Source: Obscuribacter phosphatis_A (GTDB lineage: Bacteria; Cyanobacteriota; Vampirovibrionia; Obscuribacterales; Obscuribacteraceae). From it: 64,000 bases of DNA. Within the stretch, counting starts at the first letter, position 1. The number at the start of each line of letters is the position of its first letter. Location of the stretch: assembly GCA_017303615.1 (NCBI GenBank), contig JAFLCK010000001.1, forward strand, positions 62,001-126,000, read 5' to 3'. The translations under genes were made by a program, and so were the position numbers. Of this stretch, positions 34,185-43,109 are shown in pieces. A model generated the notes under the pieces. That model had not been told where the DNA came from. It saw nothing but the letters and a program-made list of their open reading frames with translations, and did not search any database.

Positions 34185-35175
34185 AATCTAGATACCTGCC
34201 TTTTGCTAGGAACGCCTCGGCTATTGTACCAAGGCTTTCGGACGTTCCTTTACAACCGCTTAGATACTGCACTGTTTCTTTAGAATTGCGCCACTCTTTC
34301 AATAAGTCTTTAGCCTTTGTCGGTTCGCTGCGGGAAAGGGCCGATACGGCGTAAAGTTTCGCCGGGGCTGTGCCGCAAGCAAGCAGCAGATTGAGATATC
34401 TAGTGGTGCCGACACTGTCTTTACTCTTCTCTTCGATTAGCTTCTTATAGGCTTCATATTCCTTGCTCATCGAGCCACTCTCGCCTGTGGCGCTACTATA
34501 CATGGCCGGGGCGCTCAAAAGTGTCTTTATGTAAGGGGGGCTCTGTTCCAGTAAACTTGCTTTCTCTAGATCTTCTTTGATTATTATCATAGCTTCGTTC
34601 AGTTTAAGGGTCTTGTCGCTGCTGCGGTCATAGGCATTGTTAGCCATGCGCACCATTTCTTCATCTTTGACCCTTATCACTGGCATTGCCGAGAGATGCC
34701 AGTTCGCGCCTCTATAGCCGCCTTCGGTCTTCTTTAGAAAGAGAATAGCTTTGCCGCTTTCAATATGGAAGCGAGCGCAGATAAAGTTCTCGCCGCCTAG
34801 TATTTTAATTTCTGGCGGGCAGCTGCCCTTGATTGTTTTGATTACTCTGGCTTGAGCCTCTTCACTATAGTTAAATGGGCGACCTGTCTCATTGCATGCC
34901 CTAACTTTGTCTATCTGCCCCAAGACAATCAGGTCGGCTTGCTCGGTCATTTCTTGACGATTGGCTATATAAGCTTTCGCCGCTACAGGCAAGGCGGTCG
35001 CGCCAGAGACCAAGAGCAAGGCTACAATAGAACTCAAGGCAAAATCTAAACCAGACATCAAACCAGACCTCAATCCGGACCTCAATCCGGACCTCAATCC
35101 AGACCTCAATCCGGACCTCAAGATAAAGCAGCCAAATACCGTTTCGATAAGTTTGATGAGGGTCTTTTTAGTCAT
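34165..35175 (-). CDS. exported protein with a repeat-encoded N-terminus, unknown function
   Basis: 336 residues from the ATG at 35175 (MTKKTLIKLIETVFG). Residues 20-39 are five copies of RSGL, encoded by 12-bp DNA repeats. A hydrophobic stretch (FALSSIVALLLVSGATALPVAAKA) with a likely cleavage site follows. The mature domain has a Cys pair and a beta-rich start (ADLIVLGQIDKVRACNE, ILFLKKTEGGYRG), then helices. The pattern resembles proteins of the NTR/TIMP-like kind, but I am not sure. An ATG at 35058, inside the repeat array, is a serious alternative start. Its end overlaps queA by 20 nt. Confidence 0.6.
   Translation of the reverse strand: MTKKTLIKLIETVFGCFILRSGLRSGLRSGLRSGLRSGLMSGLDFALSSIVALLLVSGATALPVAAKAYIANRQEMTEQADLIVLGQIDKVRACNETGRPFNYSEEAQARVIKTIKGSCPPEIKILGGENFICARFHIESGKAILFLKKTEGGYRGANWHLSAMPVIRVKDEEMVRMANNAYDRSSDKTLKLNEAMIIIKEDLEKASLLEQSPPYIKTLLSAPAMYSSATGESGSMSKEYEAYKKLIEEKSKDSVGTTRYLNLLLACGTAPAKLYAVSALSRSEPTKAKDLLKEWRNSKETVQYLSGCKGTSESLGTIAEAFLAKGRYLDFELGQK
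35051..35122. repeat. six tandem 12-bp repeats
   Basis: Six 12-bp units of the form CC(A/G)GAC(C/A)TCAA(T/A/G), starting at 35051, 35063, 35075, 35087, 35099 and 35111. They encode RSGL in the exported protein. On the coding strand each unit reads ATTGAGGTCCGG or close to it, so each carries a GAGG ribosome-site-like core. Copy-number change would keep the frame. Confidence 0.85.
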
Positions 35176-35236
35176 CTTTGCTACCATAGAATGGTTTTGC
35201 CAATACAGAACAGTTTCAGTTTGAAGGCCGTCGGTT

Positions 35237-36514
35237 TTGAGTATAAATCCAGTTTCCCTCAAAGAACGCATAATCGAAACCGGGCTTTCCCTGGGTTTTA
35301 ACCGGCTTGTTTTTGCGTCGATTGAGCCTCTTTCTGCCGCTAAACAGTCTACCTATAAAGCTTTCCTTGCCAACGGTTATGCCGCCTCGATGGATTATTT
35401 GGCCCGTGAGCCCGAGCGGCGCTTCCTTCCGCAACGCACATTTGAGCAGGCGCGCACTGTCTTGACTGTTTCGGTCGGCTATTACAACAGCCCGCCGCCA
35501 CCGCCTGCAAATGACAAGACTGTTTATGGGCGGGTAGCCGGTTATGCAGTGGGGCGCGACTATCACGTGGTCATGCGCGCCAAGCTGAAGGAATTACATG
35601 CCTTTATCGAGAAAGAGTGCGGACGCAAAGTAGCCTTTCGCACCGTCGCCGATGATGCCGCCTATTTTGAACAGGCTTTTGCCGAAAGACATGGTCTGGG
35701 CTTTGTCGGCAAGAATACATTAGTTATTTTGCCTCAGCTTGGTGGCTCGTACAATCTTATCGGTGAGCTGTTTTTAGATCTTGAATTGCCAGCAGATGAA
35801 CCTTATGTCGGCACCTGCGGCGCCTGCTTTCGTTGCGGCGTCGCTTGTCCCACCGGCGCAATCAAAGAGTTGTCTCTTGCCGGCTCTGCTTTGACTGCGC
35901 TGGGGCGAGAGGATGATACTGTATATGGTGACAATTTAGCCGCTGGTGCTAAGACTTATCTAGTTGATGCCCGCGCATGTCTTTCTTTTTTGACAATTGA
36001 AAATAAAGGCGGTATCGAACTATCTTTGCGAGAAAAGCTAGGTGACTGGGTCTTCGGCTGCGACATCTGCCAAGAGGTCTGCCCTTACAATAGCCGTTTG
36101 CAGAAAGAAAAGAAGCAGGCGATATGGCCTGAGTTTCGTCCTGAAGCCGGTGTCGGACATTATCTTGATCTCTTTAGCTTGTTTGCCATCAAAGACCAGG
36201 AAGAGTTTCATCAGCGCTTCCTCGGCTCACCGGTGCGGCGCCCCAAACTGCGTGGCATGAGACGTAATGCCCTGGTGGTGATCGGCAACCAGCTTGCCCT
36301 TGGCTCGTCGCTTGCTTTAGTGGTCAATGATCTGCGCCAATATTTGCTAGCCGAGACTGATGAAATGCTTATTGAACATGGACTGTGGATGCTCAGTCGC
36401 GCCTCTAAAGATTCTGCCAGCGCTAATTGCGGACTCGACTTAGCGGCATTGAAAAATTCTCTCTATCGGCGTTTGTCGCCGGAAGGCAAGAGGCTTGCCG
36501 AGCGTTACTTGTAG
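35237..36514 (+). CDS. queG: epoxyqueuosine reductase
   Basis: 425 residues from a TTG. It reduces epoxyqueuosine to queuosine in tRNA, using cobalamin and two [4Fe-4S] clusters. Features: AGYAVGRDYHVVMRAKLKEL, ERHGLGFVGKNTLVI (catalytic region), first cluster CGACFRCGVACP, and second cluster CDICQEVCP. Both cluster motifs are complete. A C-terminal HEAT-like extension (GMRRNALVVIGN) is normal for the family. It is divergent from the exported-protein/queA operon. Together with QueA it gives the last two steps of Q biosynthesis. Confidence 0.97.
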   Translation: MSINPVSLKERIIETGLSLGFNRLVFASIEPLSAAKQSTYKAFLANGYAASMDYLAREPERRFLPQRTFEQARTVLTVSVGYYNSPPPPPANDKTVYGRVAGYAVGRDYHVVMRAKLKELHAFIEKECGRKVAFRTVADDAAYFEQAFAERHGLGFVGKNTLVILPQLGGSYNLIGELFLDLELPADEPYVGTCGACFRCGVACPTGAIKELSLAGSALTALGREDDTVYGDNLAAGAKTYLVDARACLSFLTIENKGGIELSLREKLGDWVFGCDICQEVCPYNSRLQKEKKQAIWPEFRPEAGVGHYLDLFSLFAIKDQEEFHQRFLGSPVRRPKLRGMRRNALVVIGNQLALGSSLALVVNDLRQYLLAETDEMLIEHGLWMLSRASKDSASANCGLDLAALKNSLYRRLSPEGKRLAERYL

Positions 36515-36518
36515 ACTT

Positions 36519-36546
36519 TTGACTGTAAGACTTTACAGAGTATAAT
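36519..36546 (+). promoter_or_regulatory. strong sigma70 promoter of crcB-DUF190
   Basis: TTGACT (36519-36524), a 16-nt spacer, TATAAT (36541-36546). Transcription should start near 36553, leaving a leader of about 15 nt. That is too short for a fluoride riboswitch. It also rules out the TTG at 36556 as a good start. Confidence 0.75.
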
Positions 36547-36567
36547 AAGCTGCTCTTGAGGGGTGTC

Positions 36568-36942
36568 ATGCAGTTTCTTTATGTTTTTCTCGGTGCAGGT
36601 TTGGGTGGCGTTTGTCGCTACTTGTCCTCCACCAATTTGCATAAGTTCTTCCCCGAATTGGGTTTTCCCATCGGGACCTTCTTTGTCAACATGGTTGGCT
36701 GTTTTTTGATTGGCTTGATTGCCCAGCTGGCTGAGACAAAAACCGCTCTGGGCGGTGACGTACGCTTGTTTCTCACTGTGGGAGTCTTGGGCGGCTTTAC
36801 CACATTTTCCAGCTTTGGCTATGAGACTGTGCAGCTCATTAAAGACGGCGAAATCTGGTTGGCTCTTTTGAATGCCTTTGGGCAATTGGCTCTGGGGCTG
36901 ATTTTTGTCTGGTTGGGTATTGTACTTGCACGTTTGCTATAG
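36568..36942 (+). CDS. crcB: fluoride ion channel CrcB/Fluc
   Basis: 124 residues from the ATG at 36568, preceded by GAGGGG at 5 nt. A dual-topology dimer that exports fluoride. Four membrane helices with the signature GAGLGGVCRYLSS, PIGTFFVNMVGCFLIGL, and GGFTTFSSFGYET (the Phe box and Na+ site TTFSS). It is followed after 8 nt by a DUF190 gene, a known frequent partner. Confidence 0.95.
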   Translation: MQFLYVFLGAGLGGVCRYLSSTNLHKFFPELGFPIGTFFVNMVGCFLIGLIAQLAETKTALGGDVRLFLTVGVLGGFTTFSSFGYETVQLIKDGEIWLALLNAFGQLALGLIFVWLGIVLARLL

Positions 36943-36950
36943 GTTGAGAG

Positions 36951-37283
36951 ATGGTCGATAAAAAAGCCGGGCTTTTGCTGAGAATTTTCATCGGTGAGTC
37001 TGAAAAGAAAAATGGCAGACCATTATATGAATGGTTGGTGAACGAGGCTCGTCATCGTGGTATCGCCGGTGCCACCGTCTTTCGTGGCATTATGGGCTTC
37101 GGCGCCCATTCGCTTGTCCATACTTCCAAGATTCTCGATCTCGCTTCAAACCTACCGGTGGTGGTGGAATTGAGCGATACAGCCGAGAAAATCCAAGATT
37201 TTCTAGCTGTGGTGGAAGAGTCAATTAAGGACGGTATGGCGACCTTGCAAGAAATAGAAATGCATATCTATTCTTCCAAATAG
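36951..37283 (+). CDS. DUF190 family protein
   Basis: 110 residues. A small ferredoxin-like, PII-resembling fold: KKAGLLLRIFIGESEKKNGRPLY, RHRGIAGATVFRGIMGFG and LPVVVELSDTAEKI. The DUF190 family often sits next to crcB. No nucleotide-binding loop is certain. It is co-transcribed with crcB from the 36519 promoter and probably modulates fluoride response or binds a ligand, by analogy with PII-like proteins. Confidence 0.9.
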   Translation: MVDKKAGLLLRIFIGESEKKNGRPLYEWLVNEARHRGIAGATVFRGIMGFGAHSLVHTSKILDLASNLPVVVELSDTAEKIQDFLAVVEESIKDGMATLQEIEMHIYSSK

Positions 37284-37300
37284 GCAAGGTCTTGACTTGG

Positions 37301-37357
37301 TAAACAAGCCAATTATTAATCGAGCCAGCTGTTAAACAAGCTAGCTATTAATCGAGC
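37301..37357. repeat. two direct repeats of 25 bp, 32-bp period
   Basis: The copies at 37301-37325 and 37333-37357 share TAAACAAGC and TATTAATCGAGC and match at 22 of 25 positions. They lie in the short gap between convergent genes after DUF190. Confidence 0.65.
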
Positions 37358-37378
37358 AAGTGCTGCTGCTGCCGCTTT

Positions 37379-37948
37379 TTATTTGCGGTCCCAGGCTTTT
37401 TTATCGAGATCCCATTTGCCGGCCGGTTTATTGTCATAGTGTGTGTCATAGACAATTACCTTGTTGCCTTGGCGCCCGAGTGTATATGATGTGCCACAAA
37501 GCTCTTTATTTACATATTTGAGCATGTCGTCCACATGCTTGTGACCTGTCTTTTTCGATTTATCGCTCTGGTTGGCTTCGTCTAGAGCGTTGCGCATCTG
37601 AATGTTAAAGTTAGGACCATTGATGGCGATGTACTCGGCACCCTTTTTAACCAGATCTCTGAAATGTTCATTTGAAATGGGCATTTCTCTCTTGGCTGCC
37701 GCAGCTCTTTCTGCCGCCGAAGCATCGCGCCGGGGCGTATCGTAAACATGAACATTGCCCACATCTATGGTCAAATCGGTAAGTTTCGGACCGGCTGAAC
37801 ATTTACCCGGGGCGATGGTGCCGTCGGAGTTCATTACTCGATGGTTAAGCGTCGGGCTATAAGCATCGGCGTGCAAAGCGCTTGTGTGACCGCCGTCTTG
37901 TTTGCCTCTTCCTTGATCTTCGTTTGCTTCGACGCGTTTGCCTGCCAT
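37379..37948 (-). CDS. unknown cytoplasmic protein
   Basis: 189 residues from the ATG at 37948, preceded by TAGGAG at 7 nt; the longer frame upstream has no such site and encodes an odd hydrophobic stretch. The N-terminus is polar and Gly/Asp-rich. The core has LTDLTIDVGNVHVYDTPRRD, helix EHFRDLVKKGAEYIAI, and a beta-hairpin end SYTLGRQGNKVIVYDTHYD. There is no signal peptide. I recognise no family. It looks like a small alpha/beta domain. Confidence 0.6.
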   Translation of the reverse strand: MAGKRVEANEDQGRGKQDGGHTSALHADAYSPTLNHRVMNSDGTIAPGKCSAGPKLTDLTIDVGNVHVYDTPRRDASAAERAAAAKREMPISNEHFRDLVKKGAEYIAINGPNFNIQMRNALDEANQSDKSKKTGHKHVDDMLKYVNKELCGTSYTLGRQGNKVIVYDTHYDNKPAGKWDLDKKAWDRK

Positions 37949-38051
37949 CTTGTGTCTCCTAAAAGCTTTTGCCTGGAGATCATGCCCTGTATAGACAAAT
38001 CTCAAACAGATTGCCCAGTTACTCGCCAGTCCAGCTTTATCTAAAGTCGGG

Positions 38052-38999
38052 TTATTGCCCCGATAGTATAAATTTGAGCGAGATGAAGAGACAGGCAAAT
38101 AGCAAAAGAAAGCCCAAGAGATTGCGGGTATTGGCTCTTTTAATTTCAGGACTGATATAGCGTGCGAGGCTTTTATCAAACCTGATAATTAGGGTGGCTA
38201 GTTCCTTCAAAATATTGGCAAAGAGTATCACTACAAGCGTCGGTAGAAAAGTGAAGGGAGTGCTCAGTGCTTCCTGCACTAGTTGTTGTCCCTTGCCTCT
38301 CTGATAAAGCAGCATGTCGCTAATTGCCCCATAGAAAATATTTTTGCGAGCCTTGAGCGCTTCTATAAAAAGCTCGGCATCGCTTAGATTGTGCGGGTTG
38401 AGCCTGAGAGCTTCTTTTAAGCTGTGGTAGGCTTTTTCTGGATCGCCACTTTCATACGAGAGCTGTCCGAATATTCTGTGTAGCCTGCTATCCTCAGGGT
38501 TGAGAGCCAAAGCGGCTTGCAGTATATCTCTGGCGTCTTCTGTTTGATCTAAGTAAATCTGGGCTTTGGCATAATATTCTAAAGCCTCCGCGGCAGTTGG
38601 GTTTAGCTTGGTTGCTTTGTAGGCGTAGTCACGCATTTTTAGATAGTTTTGTCTCTGTTCTTCCAGCACGGCAAAGAGCAAGTGCACATAATAGTTTTGC
38701 GGATCCAGAGTAATGAGATTATCTAGGTGTTTGGCTGCTTCTATTAGATTGCCCTGGCTTAGATAGATAAAGGCGCAGTTCTCTACCGTATGTGCAAAGT
38801 TAGGGTCTAAAGAGAGGGCCCTGGTGATTATTTGATTGGCTAGCTCAAACTGCTTCAGTTCTGCGAAAGTAACCGCCAGCATATTGAGCAGTCCGATATC
38901 ATCTGGATCTTCAATCAGTGCGTCTTTTAATGCCGTTAGAGCATGGGGATATTGGCAGCTATCATAATAATAGTAAGCAGTTTGTCTTGCTGATGCCAT
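38052..38999 (-). CDS. TPR protein with two C-terminal membrane helices
   Basis: 315 residues. Six TPR units occupy residues 1-215 (HALTALKDALIEDPDDIGLL, DARDILQAALALNPEDSRLH, YHSLKEALRLNPHN). Two hydrophobic segments follow (FTFLPTLVVILFANILKEL at about 230, and LLGFLLLFACLFISLKFIL at the end). The TPR part is probably cytoplasmic because there is no signal peptide. It is the third gene of a leftward set of three related proteins (40385, 39025, 38052). Confidence 0.85.
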   Translation of the reverse strand: MASARQTAYYYYDSCQYPHALTALKDALIEDPDDIGLLNMLAVTFAELKQFELANQIITRALSLDPNFAHTVENCAFIYLSQGNLIEAAKHLDNLITLDPQNYYVHLLFAVLEEQRQNYLKMRDYAYKATKLNPTAAEALEYYAKAQIYLDQTEDARDILQAALALNPEDSRLHRIFGQLSYESGDPEKAYHSLKEALRLNPHNLSDAELFIEALKARKNIFYGAISDMLLYQRGKGQQLVQEALSTPFTFLPTLVVILFANILKELATLIIRFDKSLARYISPEIKRANTRNLLGFLLLFACLFISLKFILSGQ

Positions 39000-39024
39000 A
39001 CTCTTTTACAATCTACTCACTAAC

Positions 39025-40398
39025 TTATTTGTTCAGCCTCTCACCCAGCCAAGGCGGGGGACCATCGCCTTTAGTGTGGCTGCTTCTAAGTTCAGTGAGA
39101 CGTTTGTCCAAATATTCGACCAGATTTTCTTGCTGCCATTTTTCGGCTAAGTTCAAGGCTAATTTATACAAGACTTCGGCGCGATATTCTATCTCGCTTT
39201 CAGCTGTAATCGCCAGCAAATAAGCCAGACGCAGCTCGTCTTTTTCTTTCTTGCGTAGCTCATAATCGACCAAAACCCAAGTGCTGTCTGAGTCGGCAAA
39301 GCCTCTATCCAGCCACTGATCATAGTTTTTGGTTATCGCTTTTTCTTCTGTATTGTCTTTTTCTAGCTGCTCTTCCCGGCTAATTGCCTTCACCGGTGGT
39401 GCTAGCTGGCGCTCTAGTATTTCACTTTCGTCGCTTTTCAGTAATGACGGTCCGTAAAATATCGAGAGCAGAAATAAGATAACTGGTAAAGAATAGGCAT
39501 TCTGTGAGAGCAGTTTGACCGGCATCTGGCTTTCTAGTTTGCGATCTAGGCGCAAAGCAAATAGAGCCAGTTCTGAAATGGTCCAAAGAAAGAGAATAGG
39601 TAAGGCCAAAACAATGAGTATAAAGATATTGATCAACCGCAGTCTTTCGATGGTCAATCGCGGCACTATATAGAGATACCAGAGCATCGAATAAATAAAG
39701 GCAAGCAGGGGTGATCTGCCTTTCTGGTTGATGATTAGTGTCTCTTGGGCAAATTCATTGCCTTGATCTATGGCAAAAGTTTTTCTCAAGTTTTCTGCGG
39801 CTGCCTCGTATCTGCCTGTGAGGCAGTCGAGCCGGGCTAGAGCAGCCAGGCAATTGGCATTTTTGTCGTCAAGCTCAAGGGCTTGGTTGAGGACCTGTCT
39901 GGCTTCGTCGTCTTCACGCTTACTTATATGAAAGAGTGCCAAATAAAAGAGGGCATTGGCTTTCTTTTCCTCTTGGCAGTATTCGAAATATTGCTCAGCC
40001 AGCTCTTTCAGCTTCTTCCAGCTGCGGCTGCGCCGTGCTGCCTCAAGGGCAAAGCCATAGGCGAAAGTGTCTGCCGGGGCAAGCTTTAGATATTCGACCA
40101 ATTTGCTAAGAGTCAGTTTGTATTCTTTGTTTTGAAAGGCGATTATGCTGGCGACTCTAGTTAGAGCCGGCTCTGTTGTATTTATTTTTTGCAGCTCACG
40201 CAGCTCAGCTCGATTTTCCGAGGAGAAACTGACCAGCGCCTTAGCTTCCAGATGTCTACACTTACCCTTAAGGTCTAGCTCGCCGGCTTTGCACGCTTTT
40301 TTAAACTCCTTTTCGGCGGCGGAATAGTCGCCCTCATTTAAGAGTGCTTCGGCTATTTCGGCGTGACTAAACTTATCGCTCATTTTATTTGATATCAC
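39025..40398 (-). CDS. TPR protein with central membrane helices
   Basis: 457 residues. TPR units in residues 10-225 (AALARLDCLTGRYEAAAENL) are followed by membrane helices (LINIFILIVLALPILFLW and LPVILFLLSIFYG). A C-terminal helical domain of about 130 residues probably lies on the other side of the membrane. Its start overlaps the end of the upstream paralogue by 14 nt. Same architecture as that gene, so a tandem duplication. Function unknown. Confidence 0.85.
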   Translation of the reverse strand: MISNKMSDKFSHAEIAEALLNEGDYSAAEKEFKKACKAGELDLKGKCRHLEAKALVSFSSENRAELRELQKINTTEPALTRVASIIAFQNKEYKLTLSKLVEYLKLAPADTFAYGFALEAARRSRSWKKLKELAEQYFEYCQEEKKANALFYLALFHISKREDDEARQVLNQALELDDKNANCLAALARLDCLTGRYEAAAENLRKTFAIDQGNEFAQETLIINQKGRSPLLAFIYSMLWYLYIVPRLTIERLRLINIFILIVLALPILFLWTISELALFALRLDRKLESQMPVKLLSQNAYSLPVILFLLSIFYGPSLLKSDESEILERQLAPPVKAISREEQLEKDNTEEKAITKNYDQWLDRGFADSDSTWVLVDYELRKKEKDELRLAYLLAITAESEIEYRAEVLYKLALNLAEKWQQENLVEYLDKRLTELRSSHTKGDGPPPWLGERLNK

Positions 40399-41782
40399 CC
40401 GCGGTATTTAGCCAGTCTGGTCTATCGGGCTCGGTTTTGCTTTTGCCTTTGACGTAGTCTTTATAGGCTTGCAAAAGTCTTTGGGTGCAAATTAAGCGAA
40501 ATCTGGAATCTAGATCGTTTCTGTCGCAGGCGGCTTCAGCCAGTTTTTCGGCTTCGTCAAAATAGGCAAGAGCCTTGAGCGGACTGATCAAACTGGCCTC
40601 GATGATGCCCAGCCAGAATGTTGTCAGCAGCCGTCTTTCAGGGTTTTGAGGGTTTCTTTCTTTTTCTATTTGATAGAGAGTCTCAAAATCTTGCCGGCTG
40701 CCGCTTAGTTTTTTGCCACTGACAAACTGCTTTCTAAATCTAAGAAAAGACTGATCAGCATTGGCTTTTGTTACTACCAGAGCCTGTCTTTCCGCCCGTT
40801 CTTTCGCCTGGGTAAATTCAACCATTGTAAAGATGCCGCCGGTCAGTAAGACAAACACAGCTAGACCAAAGAGTGAATAGTTATTGATTTTTACCCAGCT
40901 TGGGGGTAAAAGTTTGGCTGAGCTAGTCAGGCGCAGTAAGAAAATTGAGAGCGTGTAACATAGAAAGATTGGGATAACCAGAGCGAGTAAGGCTGCATAT
41001 TCAAGAAAGACATTTCGGCCTTCTTGGCTGGCGATTTCGCTTTGCCTCCGACCGACTTCCCCGATAAATTTGAGCAGTGGTGCCACCAGTCGATTTTCAT
41101 CTTGCAATAAGTTGACTAAGAGTGTCTGCGCCTTTTTATCGTTTGGATTTAGCCTTAGCGCTTCTTTTACATGTTCGAGGGCCAGTTGGCGGTTATAGCT
41201 TTCATTAAAGAGAGCGTAATCGTAGTGATAGAGTGCATTATTTGGCGCCAATTCTAGAGCGGTGCGACAGGTGTTTCGAGCTTCTTCGTGGCGATTGAGA
41301 GCCCAATAGGCGCAGGCTTGATTGACCAATAGGTCTGGGTTGTCTGGAGCGATTTCGAGGCCACTTTGGGCATAGTAAAGGCCTGTCTCTGGGTCTTCCT
41401 TTGCCAGGTAGAGATTCGATAAATTGAGATGGGTATTATCGTCATCCGGATCTAGATTGAGAGCGTCCAAAAAGTAAGCTTGGCTCTTGTCAAAGAGCTT
41501 CATCGCCCGGTAGATTTGTCCAATTGTCTTGAGCGTCACTATATCGGTCGGGCAGTAGGCGAGAGTCTGTTCGCAAACATTTATCGCTTCGCTATTGTCA
41601 CCTAGGGCCCAGTGGCAGTAGGCCAAAAGCCGCGCCGCCGGAAGGTTGTCTGGTTCAATAGCCAAGACCGATAGGGCTTCTTGCCTGGCTTCTTTAAAGC
41701 GGCCTTGCTCGCCGAGCAATTCGCAACGTCTTAAAGCGACGTCGACATTTGGGTTGCTGTTTTCACTTTCACTTTCCGACAA
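40385..41782 (-). CDS. TPR protein with central membrane helices
   Basis: 465 residues. Cytoplasmic N-terminal TPRs (residues 10-225; ARLLAYCHWALGDNSEAINV, YFLDALNLDPDDDNTHLNLS), two or three membrane helices (YAALLALVIPIFLCYTLSIF, YSLFGLAVFVLLTGGIF) and a C-terminal helical domain. It is the first of three tandem genes with the same layout. They might form a membrane complex. No known partner is encoded beside them. Confidence 0.85.
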   Translation of the reverse strand: MSESESENSNPNVDVALRRCELLGEQGRFKEARQEALSVLAIEPDNLPAARLLAYCHWALGDNSEAINVCEQTLAYCPTDIVTLKTIGQIYRAMKLFDKSQAYFLDALNLDPDDDNTHLNLSNLYLAKEDPETGLYYAQSGLEIAPDNPDLLVNQACAYWALNRHEEARNTCRTALELAPNNALYHYDYALFNESYNRQLALEHVKEALRLNPNDKKAQTLLVNLLQDENRLVAPLLKFIGEVGRRQSEIASQEGRNVFLEYAALLALVIPIFLCYTLSIFLLRLTSSAKLLPPSWVKINNYSLFGLAVFVLLTGGIFTMVEFTQAKERAERQALVVTKANADQSFLRFRKQFVSGKKLSGSRQDFETLYQIEKERNPQNPERRLLTTFWLGIIEASLISPLKALAYFDEAEKLAEAACDRNDLDSRFRLICTQRLLQAYKDYVKGKSKTEPDRPDWLNTAGDIK

Positions 41783-41848
41783 ATCGTATTCCTGAGATCT
41801 GGGAGATACGGGCTAATCTATCGGGATTCCAATTATTTGTTCGGGTGC

Positions 41849-42136
41849 CTATTTGTTTTCTTCGCTGGTGTTGCGTTGAATCATCTCAGTAAGAGAATCA
41901 ATGATTGCTTGGTCTGTTTTGTGTTGCAGATCGAGGGCGGCCAGCAACTCTTGTCTGGTCATCCAGCCTTTAGAGAGAATCAATTCGCCTATGGGAGACT
42001 CGGTTCTCTCTTGTTCTTTGATTAGTTCTTCCAGTTGACCGAGGGTAAGTTTACCCTGTTTGAGCAGCACCTCTCCCAGCTTTTCAGAGCGGGTCAGGAG
42101 TTCCCATTTCTGGTCTTCAGATAAATTTTCGGGCAT
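41849..42136 (-). CDS. small MshEN/GspE-N-like domain protein
   Basis: 95 residues from the ATG at 42136, preceded by AGAGGAT; the upstream frame overlaps secF and lacks a site. The core SEKLGEVLLKQGKLTLGQLE followed by ESPIGELILSKGWMTRQELL is the two-fold repeat seen at the N-terminus of type II secretion ATPases. In MshE-type proteins this module binds c-di-GMP. Here the module stands alone without an ATPase. It directly follows secF (10 nt gap) and is likely co-transcribed. Confidence 0.7.
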   Translation of the reverse strand: MPENLSEDQKWELLTRSEKLGEVLLKQGKLTLGQLEELIKEQERTESPIGELILSKGWMTRQELLAALDLQHKTDQAIIDSLTEMIQRNTSEENK

Positions 42137-42146
42137 GGTTATCCTC

Positions 42147-43109
42147 TTAGGCGGCTTTTGGTGTGCTTTTAGATTTTTGCTCGCGCCACCAGACAAGCAG
42201 GCAGCTGGCGTTGAAAATAGATGAATAGGTACCGGATATGATACCGATGAGCATGGCTAACACGAAATCTTTGGTGGTGACTCCGCCCAAGAAATAGAGG
42301 GCTGTCAGTGTGATCACAACCGTTAAAGATGTGTAGATTGAACGAGCAAGAGTCTGACTAACGCTATCGTTGGCGACGTCGCCAAAGGTCTTTTTGTATT
42401 CTTCTTTGGTTTTTGGATCGACAACTTTGCTGCCCACAAACTTGGCGTTTTCTCTGACACGGTCGAAAACGACGATGGTATCGTGCACAGAAAAACCAAT
42501 TACTGTGAGTACAGCCGAGATGAACAAGCTATCTACTTCTGTGCCGAAGAGATAGCCCAATAAGGCGAATACTCCTACCAGAACTGTGATGTCGTGCACT
42601 AAGGCGGCGATGGCGCAGACGGCAAAGTCAAATTTGAAACGATAGCTGATGTAGGCAACCATGCCGCCAAAGGTGACAAGCAACGACACCAGACCATTGG
42701 TCAATAGTTCAGGACCAATTGTGGCAGTGACTTTGTCCACCGAAATTGATTTGAATGTGCCCAGCTTTTCGATCAGTTTCTTGTCTATAACTGCTTTTTG
42801 AGCTTCAGTATCGATTGACTTGGTGCGCATGACCACGGCTTCTTTGCCTGATATGGTTGCCTGCTGCACTTGCGAACCGTGGAAGCCGCATTCATCCAAG
42901 ACTTCTCTTACCGCTTCCAGGCTGGCTGGCTTGTCAAACTGATATTGCAAGATAGAACCGCCGGTAAAGTCGATACCAGGCTTGAGCGGGGCATGGTATT
43001 TGCTCATGCAGGCGATGATGCCGATGATACCGGGGATGGTTATAAGCAGTGAAATGCCGAACCAAATATTTCTGTATTTGACCAGGTCGACTTTTACGTT
43101 ATCTAGCAT
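42147..43109 (-). CDS. secF: protein translocase subunit SecF
   Basis: 320 residues, standard length. It works with SecD to pull proteins through SecYEG using the proton-motive force. Six membrane helices. Blocks: PGIDFTGGSILQYQF, AALVHDITVLVGVFALLG, VLTVIGFSVHDTIVVFDRVREN and ARSIYTSLTVVITLTALY. Its ATG lies inside the last codons of secD (11-nt overlap). Confidence 0.97.
   Translation of the reverse strand: MLDNVKVDLVKYRNIWFGISLLITIPGIIGIIACMSKYHAPLKPGIDFTGGSILQYQFDKPASLEAVREVLDECGFHGSQVQQATISGKEAVVMRTKSIDTEAQKAVIDKKLIEKLGTFKSISVDKVTATIGPELLTNGLVSLLVTFGGMVAYISYRFKFDFAVCAIAALVHDITVLVGVFALLGYLFGTEVDSLFISAVLTVIGFSVHDTIVVFDRVRENAKFVGSKVVDPKTKEEYKKTFGDVANDSVSQTLARSIYTSLTVVITLTALYFLGGVTTKDFVLAMLIGIISGTYSSIFNASCLLVWWREQKSKSTPKAA

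Noticed and set aside
35051..35122. CRISPR array
   Set aside because: The units are 12 bp, directly joined with no spacers, and are in frame with a coding region. No cas gene lies nearby.
36547..36567. Fluoride riboswitch upstream of crcB
   Set aside because: The promoter TTGACT-N16-TATAAT leaves a leader of about 15 nt, too short for the aptamer.
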